Of a DNA stretch of 10,326 bases, positions 1 through 6,287 are shown one piece after another. This DNA is from JANWYQ01 sp034432445 (lineage in GTDB: Bacteria; Chloroflexota; Anaerolineae; JAAEKA01): assembly GCA_034432445.1 (NCBI GenBank), contig DAOUBX010000002.1:1-10326 (forward strand), read 5' to 3'. The translations under genes and the position numbers were made by a program. The notes beneath the pieces were generated by a model. That model was not told where the DNA came from and ran no database searches. It worked only from the letters and a program-made list of their open reading frames with translations. How positions within the stretch are numbered: the first letter of the stretch is position 1; each line of letters starts with the position of its first letter.

Positions 1-102
1 CACTTGCGACCGGTTTCCAGCTTGAGCCGGCTCTGCAGACGCCCTGGCCAGCGCAGCCTTAAGTGCCCGGCACCTAGGGCTGAATAGTTGCTAGGCAACT
101 AT
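1..102 (+). repeat. Left copy of an 85-bp palindrome-capped repeat plus conserved flank
   Basis: Bases 1-85 are the exact reverse complement of 10236-10320, and weaker similarity continues to 102 (matching down to 10219). The inner cap is AAGTGCCCGGCACCT at 61-75, centred on GTGCC-C-GGCAC. The window opens with CACTT, the last five bases expected of the opposite cap, so the unit would run from 9 bases before the window to 75, 85 bp in all. The core contains further short palindromes (GAGCCGGCTC at 24-33, CTGCAG at 34-39). The flank holds a perfect stem-loop, ATAGTTGC-TAG-GCAACTAT, at 84-102. No coding potential is seen. It behaves like a non-autonomous MITE- or REP-like intergenic element; the class is inferred. 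Confidence 0.85.
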
Positions 103-193
103 ACTCAGGCATGTCTTTTGTGCTTGAGCCACAACAATGGTAATCTCGCAGATGCTTGGCACTGGCAGCCTTGCGTGGCATGCTTAAACTCAA

Positions 194-205
194 CAACCAT
201 GGTTG
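194..205. promoter_or_regulatory. 12-bp perfect palindrome upstream of korA (possible operator)
   Basis: CAACCATGGTTG reads the same on both strands and lies 58 bp before the korA start codon, in the only gene-free stretch upstream of that operon (103-263). A direct repeat TGCAGGC (204-210 and 218-224) follows immediately. Its position would suit an operator or regulator site, but no regulator is identified. No convincing sigma70 promoter was found nearby; the best pairing, TTGTGC (118-123) with TAATCT (141-146) at 17 nt, matches the consensus poorly. Confidence 0.3.
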
Positions 206-263
206 CAGGCGCAGCAGCTGCAGGCCGCTTTTCTGACATCCTTGACCACTGAGGAGATCCGTA

Positions 264-2132
264 ATGGCACAACCCATGAAGCCGGTGCATGTCGAAGAAA
301 TCGAGGAGGTCGTCATTCGTTTTGCCGGCGACTCCGGCGACGGCATGCAGCTTACCGGCACGCAGTTCACCAACACAGCGGCGATCATCGGCAACGACAT
401 CAGCACTTTGCCGGATTACCCCGCTGAAATTCGCGCTCCCGCCGGTACGCTGGCCGGCGTCAGCGGCTTCCAGGTTCACCTATCCAGTGAGGACATCTTG
501 ACCCCTGGCGATGAGCCGCATGTCTTGATCGCCATGAACCCCGCAGCGCTCAAAGCCAGCCTGGGAGACCTAATGCCTGGCGGCACGATCATCGTCAACG
601 TCGACGAGTTCACGCCAGCCAATCTCAAGAAGGCCGACTACGATCGCAATCCATTAGAGGACGGCTCGCTACAGGGCTATCACGTGCATCGTGTGCCGAT
701 CAGCACGCTCAACCGCCATGCCGTGGAAGGCATCGAGGGCCTGTCGACCAAAGAGGTTGACCGCTCGCGCAACTTCTTCGCCCTGGGGCTAACCTTCTGG
801 ATCTACGACCGGCCCTTGGACTCCACCCTGCAGTGGATCAACGAGAAGTTCAGCAAGCGGCCCGAGATTGCCGAAGCCAACCGGCGAGCGCTGATGGCCG
901 GCTATAACTTCGGCGACACGACCGAGTCGTTCTCGACCCGGTACAAGGTGCGACCGGCCGAGCTGCCACCCGGCAACTACCGCAAGGTGACGGGCAACGA
1001 GGCGGTGGCTATGGGCATGGTCACTGCGGCGCAGCTGGCCGGCAAGCCCCTGGTCTACTCCACCTATCCCATCACGCCCGCCAGCGATATTCTGCACTTC
1101 TTGGCGCCGCTGAAGCACTTCGATGTGCGCACCTTCCAGGCCGAGGATGAGATCGCGGCCATGGGCGCCACCATCGGCGCTGCTTTTGGCGGCGCGCTGG
1201 CTGCAACCGGCACGAGCGGTCCCGGCATGGCGCTCAAGAGCGAGGCCATCAACCTGGCCATTGTGCTGGAGCTGCCCATGGTGATTGTGGATGTCCAGCG
1301 CGGCGGCCCCAGCACCGGCTTGCCAACCAAACCGGAACAAGGCGACCTATTGCAGGCCCTGTTTGGCCGCAACGGCGAGAGCCCCATTCCTGTGCTGGCC
1401 GCAGCTTCCCCGGCTGATTGCTTTGACACGACTCTTGAGGCCTTTCGGCTGGCCGTGCGCGCCATGACCCCGGTCATTGTGTTGTCGGACGGCTACCTGG
1501 CTAACAGCGCCGAGCCCTGGCCGATCCCTGATCCGGCAACGTTGGAGCCTATTGTCGTTCATCACCCCACGGCCGATGAGTTCGGCGACGGCCACAAGTT
1601 CTTGCCCTATGGCCGTGACCCTGAGACGATGGGGCGACCGTGGGCCATACCGGGCACGTTTGGCCTGGAGCACCGCATCGGCGGCCTGGCCAAGCAGCCG
1701 GGCACAGGCAATGTCTCCTACGTCCCAGAGGACCACAACCAGATGGTGCACGAGCGCGCGGCCAAGGTCGCCAAACTGGCCGACGTGATTGCGCCGCTGG
1801 AGGTCTTTGGCGCTCAGTCGGGCGAGCTGCTGGTCATCGGCTGGGGCGGCTCCTATGGCGCGATCCATCAGGCCGTGGAGAAGGCTTACTTGCGCCAGGG
1901 TAAGAGCGTGGGCTCGGTTCACCTGCGCCATCTCAACCCCTTCCCGCGCAACCTGGGCGAGATCATGGGGCGCTTCGAGCGCATTCTGGTGCCGGAGATG
2001 AACCTGGGTCAGCTAGCGATGCTGTTGAAGGCCACCTTTGTGCGCGATGTAATCTCGATGCCCAAGGTGCGCGGCCGGCCTTTCAAGATCAGCGAGATCA
2101 GCGCCAAGATCGACGAGTTGCTTAGTGAATGA
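264..2132 (+). CDS. korA: 2-oxoacid (probably 2-oxoglutarate):ferredoxin oxidoreductase, fused gamma-alpha subunit KorA
   Basis: This 622-residue cytosolic subunit works with KorB to decarboxylate a 2-oxoacid oxidatively to the acyl-CoA, passing electrons to ferredoxin. The N-terminal third (about residues 14-200) is the gamma domain, with the glycine motif GDSGDG at 22-27. The rest is the alpha subunit, with YPITPAS at 268-274 (ThDP activation and substrate contact), QAEDE at 292-296, TSGPG at 317-321 and QRGGPSTGLPTK at 345-356. The gamma-alpha fusion and length are usual for two-subunit KorAB enzymes such as that of Mycobacterium tuberculosis. The start is supported by GAGGAG at 251-256, 7 nt before ATG. 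The stop overlaps an ATG in an ATGA arrangement, and korB follows at once, so the two are co-transcribed. 2-oxoglutarate is the likeliest substrate; pyruvate or another 2-oxoacid cannot be excluded from sequence alone. Confidence 0.93.
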   Translation: MAQPMKPVHVEEIEEVVIRFAGDSGDGMQLTGTQFTNTAAIIGNDISTLPDYPAEIRAPAGTLAGVSGFQVHLSSEDILTPGDEPHVLIAMNPAALKASLGDLMPGGTIIVNVDEFTPANLKKADYDRNPLEDGSLQGYHVHRVPISTLNRHAVEGIEGLSTKEVDRSRNFFALGLTFWIYDRPLDSTLQWINEKFSKRPEIAEANRRALMAGYNFGDTTESFSTRYKVRPAELPPGNYRKVTGNEAVAMGMVTAAQLAGKPLVYSTYPITPASDILHFLAPLKHFDVRTFQAEDEIAAMGATIGAAFGGALAATGTSGPGMALKSEAINLAIVLELPMVIVDVQRGGPSTGLPTKPEQGDLLQALFGRNGESPIPVLAAASPADCFDTTLEAFRLAVRAMTPVIVLSDGYLANSAEPWPIPDPATLEPIVVHHPTADEFGDGHKFLPYGRDPETMGRPWAIPGTFGLEHRIGGLAKQPGTGNVSYVPEDHNQMVHERAAKVAKLADVIAPLEVFGAQSGELLVIGWGGSYGAIHQAVEKAYLRQGKSVGSVHLRHLNPFPRNLGEIMGRFERILVPEMNLGQLAMLLKATFVRDVISMPKVRGRPFKISEISAKIDELLSE

Positions 2133-2134
2133 GG
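2131..2134 (+). promoter_or_regulatory. Ribosome binding site that sets the korB start
   Basis: GAGG lies 9 nt before the ATG at 2144 and overlaps the korA stop region. The in-frame ATG at 2129, which overlaps the korA stop codon, has no comparable site upstream. 2144 is therefore the preferred start. Confidence 0.55.
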
Positions 2135-2143
2135 TTGCCTATC

Positions 2144-3214
2144 ATGAGTGATACAATTCAACTAACACGCAAGGATTTTGTATCGAGCCAGACCGTGCGC
2201 TGGTGCCCAGGGTGCGGCGACTACGCCATTCTTGCGCAGATGCAGAAAGTGATGCCGGAGTTGGGCATCCCACGGGAGAAGATCGTGTTCATCTCGGGCA
2301 TCGGCTGCTCCAGCCGCTTCCCCTACTACATGAACACCTACGGCATCCATAGCATTCACGGCCGCGCGCCCACGCTGGCCACCGGTCTCAAGCTGGCCAA
2401 CCCCGACCTCACCGTCTTCGTCATCACGGGCGACGGCGATGGTTTGTCGATCGGCGGCAACCATCTGTTGCATGTGATGCGCCGCAACGTCGATCTCAAC
2501 ATCATTTTGTTCAACAACCGCATCTATGGCCTGACCAAGGGCCAGTATTCGCCCACGTCGTTGCCCGGCACCAAGACCAAGTCCTCGCCGATGGGCACGT
2601 TGGAGCAAGCCTTCAACCCCATCAGCGTGGCGCTGGGCGCAGAAGCGACCTTTGTGGCGCGCACCATCGACGTTGAGCAGAAGCACATGGGCGAGATTCT
2701 GCGCCGAGCGGCGGAACACAAGGGCACGTCCTTTGTGGAGATCTTCCAAAACTGCCTGATCTTCAACGACGGCACCTTCTCCGCTGTCACCGACCGCGAG
2801 ATCAAAGATGACAACCGCGTGGTGCTGGAGCACGGCAAGCCCCTCATCTTCGGCAAGAACATGGACAAGGGCATTCGCATGAGCCGCTGTCTGGAGCCGG
2901 AAGTGGTATCGCTGGCCGATGTGGATGAAAGCGAGCTGTTGGTGCACGACGAACACGCCGAGAATCCCAACCTGGCCTTCATGCTCAGCCGCATGACCAA
3001 TCCCGCCTTTCCGGTGCCAATCGGCGTCTTCCGCGATGTCGATCATCCCACCTACGAGCAGGGAGTGATAAGCCAGGTGGAGCGGGCGAAGCAGACGCGC
3101 GGCGCGGGCAAACTGAGCGACCTCTATGGCGCCGAGGAGACGTGGACCGTCGCCTCCCACGCGCACAACGGCCACAACGGCCACCACCAGGCGCCTTCGA
3201 TCCTGGATGAGTAG
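2144..3214 (+). CDS. korB: 2-oxoacid:ferredoxin oxidoreductase beta subunit KorB
   Basis: This 356-residue beta subunit binds thiamine diphosphate and the [4Fe-4S] cluster. The protein starts MSDTIQL and soon shows WCPGCGDY (C21 and C24). A third cysteine is C55 in GIGCSSRF and a fourth is C204 in IFQNC; this spacing fits the four cluster ligands of archaeal-type OFOR beta subunits. The ThDP motif runs from GDGDG at 96-100 to NN at 124-125, followed by IYGLTKGQ. No extra ferredoxin domain is present, so an external ferredoxin is the likely acceptor. The tail is odd: six histidines lie in the last 25 or so residues (HAHNGHNGHH), beyond the conserved fold. An alternative start at 2129 would add five residues. 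No clear terminator hairpin was found after the stop. Confidence 0.93.
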   Translation: MSDTIQLTRKDFVSSQTVRWCPGCGDYAILAQMQKVMPELGIPREKIVFISGIGCSSRFPYYMNTYGIHSIHGRAPTLATGLKLANPDLTVFVITGDGDGLSIGGNHLLHVMRRNVDLNIILFNNRIYGLTKGQYSPTSLPGTKTKSSPMGTLEQAFNPISVALGAEATFVARTIDVEQKHMGEILRRAAEHKGTSFVEIFQNCLIFNDGTFSAVTDREIKDDNRVVLEHGKPLIFGKNMDKGIRMSRCLEPEVVSLADVDESELLVHDEHAENPNLAFMLSRMTNPAFPVPIGVFRDVDHPTYEQGVISQVERAKQTRGAGKLSDLYGAEETWTVASHAHNGHNGHHQAPSILDE

Positions 3215-3245
3215 CACCCTTCCGAGCACTATTCTGGCACAGTGA

Positions 3246-3313
3246 GCTAAGACCTCAACGCTAAGACGCTCAGACCTTTTGGCATCTCTGCATCCTTGCA
3301 CCTAAGCGTTGAG
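3246..3313. repeat. Small inverted repeat with internal direct repeat, adjoining the palindromic element
   Basis: CTCAACGCT at 3254-3262 pairs perfectly with AGCGTTGAG at 3305-3313, with 42 nt between them. GCTAAGAC occurs twice on a 14-nt period (3246-3253 and 3260-3267). The long loop and lack of a T-run argue against an intrinsic terminator for korB. It abuts the conserved flank of the next repeat and may be part of the same composite intergenic element. Confidence 0.5.
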
Positions 3314-3319
3314 TCCTGG

Positions 3320-3511
3320 TAACTACTCAGCCATAGGTGCCGGGCATTCGGATTCTAACCTGAAAATCGCTCGGGCCGGTCTCCGACCGTGCCCGCTGCG
3401 CTTTCATTGACGGTTGTGCGCCGACGCGCATGGGCATCTGGTTTGCAAACGTGTCTGCGAAGCCAACCTAGCTCGCAAATCGCCTACAAATGCCCGGCAC
3501 CTGAGCAGTTA
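3320..3511. repeat. 168-bp palindrome-capped element with a core unlike the window-end copies
   Basis: The left cap AGGTGCCGGGCATT (3335-3348) and right cap AATGCCCGGCACCT (3489-3502) are perfect inverted repeats and match the caps at the two window ends except for one T/C change. Similarity goes on outward: TAACTACTCAG at 3320-3330 on the left and, reversed, TAACTGCTCAG on the right (3501-3511). The same outer block, as AACTATTCAG or AACCATTCAG, flanks the end copies. The right boundary lacks about six bases (CCATAG) present in the left one. The 140-base core (3349-3488) has a CGGTC/GACCG hairpin but no credible ORF and no similarity I can see to the core of the end copies. It fits a non-autonomous element with terminal inverted repeats; the class is inferred. 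Confidence 0.7.
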
Positions 3512-3647
3512 CAGCAAAGGCTTGTTTGCCGCGAATTACGGGAATTCACTGCGCTTCTGCCCGCCGGCTGGAGGCTCATCCATGCCGATCTGTGAAACCC
3601 GCGGCCAAATTCCCGCAGACTGCTTTCCTCCTGCCCAAGTCAGACAG

Positions 3648-3676
3648 TTGCACCGGTTCCCGGCTCAAGGTATACT
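3648..3676 (+). promoter_or_regulatory. Sigma70-type promoter for the SDR-kynU operon
   Basis: TTGCAC (3648-3653) and TATACT (3671-3676) are separated by exactly 17 nt, each one or two bases from consensus. Transcription would begin near 3683, giving a leader of about 50 nt before the ATG at 3734. This is the best promoter match in the window. The remainder of the gene-free stretch (3512-3647) shows nothing else recognisable. Confidence 0.6.
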
Positions 3677-3733
3677 GCGGCTGTAGGTTGCCCGCTCACT
3701 GCGCCTGTTCGTTCTCCAGTTGCGGAGTTCGCC

Positions 3734-4558
3734 ATGCCATTCTTCCCCCATCGTCCCCAACCGACCGTCGTGATAGTCACCGGCGCGGCCAGCGGCATCG
3801 GCAAGCATTGGGCCGGCGCGCTGGTGGCCCGAGGGGCCGCCTACTGCCTGACCGTGGCCGACATTGACCTCGCCGGCCTGGCCGCAGCCTTCACCCCCGG
3901 CGACTACCTGCGCCTACACCGGCTGGACATTCGCTCCGCAGCCGACTGGCAACAGGTGATCGACGACACACTGGCCGCTTTTGGCCGCATCGATGTCCTT
4001 TGCAACATCGCCGGCGGCGGCCGGCTGGGCTTTTTGCTCGACCAGCCCCTGGAGAACCTGGACTGGGTGATCGATGTCAACCTCAAGGGGCCGCTGATCG
4101 GCATGCGGTTGGCAGCCGCGGTGATGGCGGAGCAAGGCGCAGGTCACATCATCAACGTCTCGTCGCTGGCCGGCCTAGCGCCGACGCCGGGCAACTCGCT
4201 CTACTCAGCGGCCAAGTCCGGCCTGCGTGCCGCTTCGCTGGCTGCCGCCGTGGAGCTGCGCAGCAAGGGCGTCTACGTCACTGTGATCGCCCCTGATGTG
4301 GTGGACACGCCGCTGGCCCGCCGTCATTTCGAGAACCCCGAGGCAGCCGCGGTCATCCGCTCTGGCGCGCGCGTCTTGACCGTGCAAGATGTCGAAGCTG
4401 CCTTCTGGCGGGCCATGCGCGACCGGCCGTTGGAGATCACCTTGCCCCGGTGGCGTGGCTGGCTGGCGAAAGTCAACAACGTGTATCCACCGTTGATGCT
4501 CAAGCTGTACGAGCCGCTCAAGCGTCGCGGGTTGCAGCGTATGAAAGACCTGCTATGA
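3734..4558 (+). CDS. Short-chain dehydrogenase/reductase (SDR) family oxidoreductase
   Basis: This is a 274-residue classical SDR with a Rossmann fold and cytosolic location. The cofactor motif TGAASGIG is at 16-23. Asp43 at the end of the second strand suggests NAD(H) rather than NADP(H). NIAGG at 91-95 stands for the usual NNAG, and N116 lies in DVNLKG. The catalytic Ser144, Tyr157 and Lys161 are spaced as expected (YSAAK). All residues of the tetrad are present, so it should be active. The stretch after GIG (KHWAG) is less hydrophobic than usual. The start has GGAG at 3724-3727, 6 nt before ATG. Its stop overlaps the kynU start as ATGA, implying translational coupling. Substrate is unknown: a kynurenine-related carbonyl or alcohol is possible, but SDR substrates cannot be read from sequence. 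Confidence 0.9.
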   Translation: MPFFPHRPQPTVVIVTGAASGIGKHWAGALVARGAAYCLTVADIDLAGLAAAFTPGDYLRLHRLDIRSAADWQQVIDDTLAAFGRIDVLCNIAGGGRLGFLLDQPLENLDWVIDVNLKGPLIGMRLAAAVMAEQGAGHIINVSSLAGLAPTPGNSLYSAAKSGLRAASLAAAVELRSKGVYVTVIAPDVVDTPLARRHFENPEAAAVIRSGARVLTVQDVEAAFWRAMRDRPLEITLPRWRGWLAKVNNVYPPLMLKLYEPLKRRGLQRMKDLL

Positions 4559-5823
4559 CCACACCTACCGATGCCCGCTTTGCCGCTGAACTGGACGCTC
4601 AAGACCCGTTGGCCGCTTTTCGCCAGCGCTTTGTCATCGCCGACCCCGATCTCATCTATCTGGACGGCAACTCGCTGGGCCGGCTGCCCAAGGCTGCGGT
4701 CGATCTGGCAGCCGATCTCGTCACCCGCCAGTGGGGCCAGGCGCTGATCCGCGGCTGGAACGCCGGCTGGTGGCAGGCGCCCGAGCGCATCGGCGCCAAG
4801 ATCGCCCGGCTGGTGGGCGCGCGGCCGGACGAGGTGATCGTCGCCGACTCGACGTCGACCAATCTGTTCAAGCTGGTCGTGGCTGCGCTGCGCAGCAGGC
4901 CCGGCCGCGCGCGCATCGTCACCGACAACCTGAACTTCCCCTCCGATCTGTACATCCTGCAGGGGGCGATCGATCTGCTGGGCGGCCGGCATGAGCTGGC
5001 GGTCGTGCCTTCGTCCGATGGCATCCACGGCCCAGAGACAGCGCTGGCGGCGCAGTTGGACGAGCACGCTGCGCTGCTGACTTTGTCGCACACGGTGTTC
5101 AAGAGCGGCTTTGTCTACGACATGGCAGGCATGACGGCTGCGGCGCACGCTGCGGGCGCGCTCGTCCTGTGGGACCTCAGCCATTCGGTAGGTGCGGTGC
5201 CGGTGGACCTGAACGCTGCGGGCGCGGACCTGGCCGTGGGCTGCACCTACAAGTATCTCAACGGCGGTCCCGGCGCGCCGGCCTTTCTCTACGTGCGCCG
5301 CGACCTGCAAGAGCGCCTGGGCAACCCCTTGTCCGGCTGGTGGGGACAAGAGCGGCCCTTCGACTTCGGCCTGGACTACCGGCCCGCAGCCGGCCCACGT
5401 CGCTTCTTGACCGGCACCATGCCCGTGCTGTCGTTGGCGCTGATCGAGCCGGGTGTCGACTTGTTGCTGGAGGCCGGTATGGACGCGCTGCGCGCCAAGT
5501 CCATGGCGCAGACCGAGTATCTGATCGGGCTGTGGCAGGCTGTGCTGGCGCCGCTGGGCTTCACCCTCAACTCCCCGCGCGACCCGGCCCGCCGCGGCAG
5601 CCACGTCTCCCTGGGCCACGCCGAGGGGCTGCGCATCGACCTAGCGCTGATCGAGGATATGCACGTGCTGCCTGACTTTCGCGCGCCCGACAACATCCGC
5701 CTCGGCATTGCGCCGCTGTACACCTCCTTCACCGACATCCACAGCGCCGTGCTGCGCATGCGCCAGATTGTGGTGGAGCGACTGTACGAGCGCTATCCGG
5801 CCCAGCCGCCGGCCGTAACGTGA
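4555..5823 (+). CDS. kynU: Kynureninase
   Basis: This 422-residue PLP enzyme of aminotransferase fold type I hydrolyses L-kynurenine to anthranilate and L-alanine, or 3-hydroxykynurenine to 3-hydroxyanthranilate. Signature stretches occur in order: YLDGNSLG near the N-terminus, STSTN for the phosphate, DNLNFPSDLY at 124-133, WDLSHSVGA with D207 and H210 for the pyridine ring, CTYKYLNGGPG with the Schiff-base Lys233 (Lys227 in the Pseudomonas fluorescens enzyme), and NIRLGIAPLY with the substrate-carboxylate Arg382. Length is close to the 416 residues of P. fluorescens kynureninase. The ATG at 4555 overlaps the SDR stop; an upstream GTG at 4450 would add 35 residues with no family resemblance and a 109-bp overlap, so it is rejected. 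No dioxygenase, formamidase or NAD-synthesis gene lies nearby, so its role (tryptophan breakdown, NAD or a secondary product) is open. Confidence 0.93.
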   Translation: MTTPTDARFAAELDAQDPLAAFRQRFVIADPDLIYLDGNSLGRLPKAAVDLAADLVTRQWGQALIRGWNAGWWQAPERIGAKIARLVGARPDEVIVADSTSTNLFKLVVAALRSRPGRARIVTDNLNFPSDLYILQGAIDLLGGRHELAVVPSSDGIHGPETALAAQLDEHAALLTLSHTVFKSGFVYDMAGMTAAAHAAGALVLWDLSHSVGAVPVDLNAAGADLAVGCTYKYLNGGPGAPAFLYVRRDLQERLGNPLSGWWGQERPFDFGLDYRPAAGPRRFLTGTMPVLSLALIEPGVDLLLEAGMDALRAKSMAQTEYLIGLWQAVLAPLGFTLNSPRDPARRGSHVSLGHAEGLRIDLALIEDMHVLPDFRAPDNIRLGIAPLYTSFTDIHSAVLRMRQIVVERLYERYPAQPPAVT

Positions 5824-5829
5824 GGATCG

Positions 5830-6183
5830 ATGAACGAACAAGAATACATCGAAGCGCTGCTGGCCATGCTTTACAACCAGGCCCGGGCCCAGTTTGGCCC
5901 GGCGATCAAGAGTTACTGGTTCTACGACCGCAATGCCTGCCCCGGCTGTCTGCGCTCCGTGGATACGCTCAGCTACAAGGGGCAGGAAGCCCTTTCGCTG
6001 AATGCGTTTATGCACCGGCCGCGCGGGGTGTTGATCGGCTATCTGCTCTGCAGCCGCTGTGCGCAGCGCGTCCTCCGGGCCGCCCAACGTCAGGTCAAAC
6101 CCAAAGAAACGCCTCTGCACGCGGTGATCGAGCAGAGGCTGATTGAAGGTTACGAACGCTATTTGCGCTCGCTGGACGCTTGA
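5830..6183 (+). CDS. Small four-cysteine (putative zinc-binding) protein of unknown function
   Basis: I do not recognise this 117-residue protein. It begins with a helix-like segment (MNEQEYIEALLAMLYNQARA) and has two cysteine pairs, CPGC at 37-40 and CSRC at 74-77. This pattern (C-x2-C, 33 residues, C-x2-C) suits a treble-clef or zinc-ribbon knuckle binding one zinc ion. A basic, helix-prone C-terminal half follows. It has no signal peptide or membrane segment. The start is backed by GAGGA at 5822-5826, which overlaps the kynU stop codon; only six bases separate the two genes, so it is translated as the third gene of the SDR-kynU operon. It might be a metal-binding partner of that pathway or an unrelated passenger. 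Codon use resembles its neighbours, and the reading frame is intact, so it is very likely real. Confidence 0.8.
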   Translation: MNEQEYIEALLAMLYNQARAQFGPAIKSYWFYDRNACPGCLRSVDTLSYKGQEALSLNAFMHRPRGVLIGYLLCSRCAQRVLRAAQRQVKPKETPLHAVIEQRLIEGYERYLRSLDA

Positions 6184-6287
6184 GGCTCGGAGATCACAGC
6201 CAGCCTTGTTTGCCGGCCGGCCGAGCGATGCACGGCGGCGGCTGGCAGGAAGACTGCCGTTCTTGGCCGGCGGACCCGGAGGAGGGG
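6184..6287. terminator. Convergent intergenic junction with weak hairpins
   Basis: Two operons end head-on here. GGCAG-GAAGA-CTGCC (6244-6258) is a 5-bp stem with a 5-nt loop, and GCCGGCCGGC (6212-6221) is a 10-bp palindrome. Neither is followed by a clear T-run on either strand. One may act as a bidirectional stop, but the evidence is only positional. Confidence 0.25.

Noticed and set aside
118..146. TTGTGC, 17 nt, TAATCT as a promoter for korA
   Set aside because: Each box matches consensus at only about three of six positions, which is common by chance.
2129..2143. Earlier ATG start for korB overlapping the korA stop
   Set aside because: No ribosome binding site precedes it, whereas GAGG sits 9 nt before the ATG at 2144. 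The choice changes only five residues.
61..3502. Repeated GTGCCCGGCAC motif as a CRISPR array
   Set aside because: Copies are few, in both orientations, far apart and not regularly spaced; no cas genes are present.
3389..3867. Three short overlapping open frames in the gap upstream of the SDR
   Set aside because: They cross the repeat element and the promoter, lack ribosome binding sites, and have no recognisable composition or motif.
4450..4554. Earlier GTG start for kynU
   Set aside because: It would overlap the SDR by 109 bp and add residues unlike any kynureninase; the ATG at 4555 gives the usual family length.
4324..5619. 431-codon open frame antisense to kynU, and similar long frames antisense to korB (2162-3301) and alongside fucI (7102-8067)
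   Set aside because: They overlie genes with complete family motifs, have no family resemblance of their own, and are expected by-products of high GC content at third codon positions.
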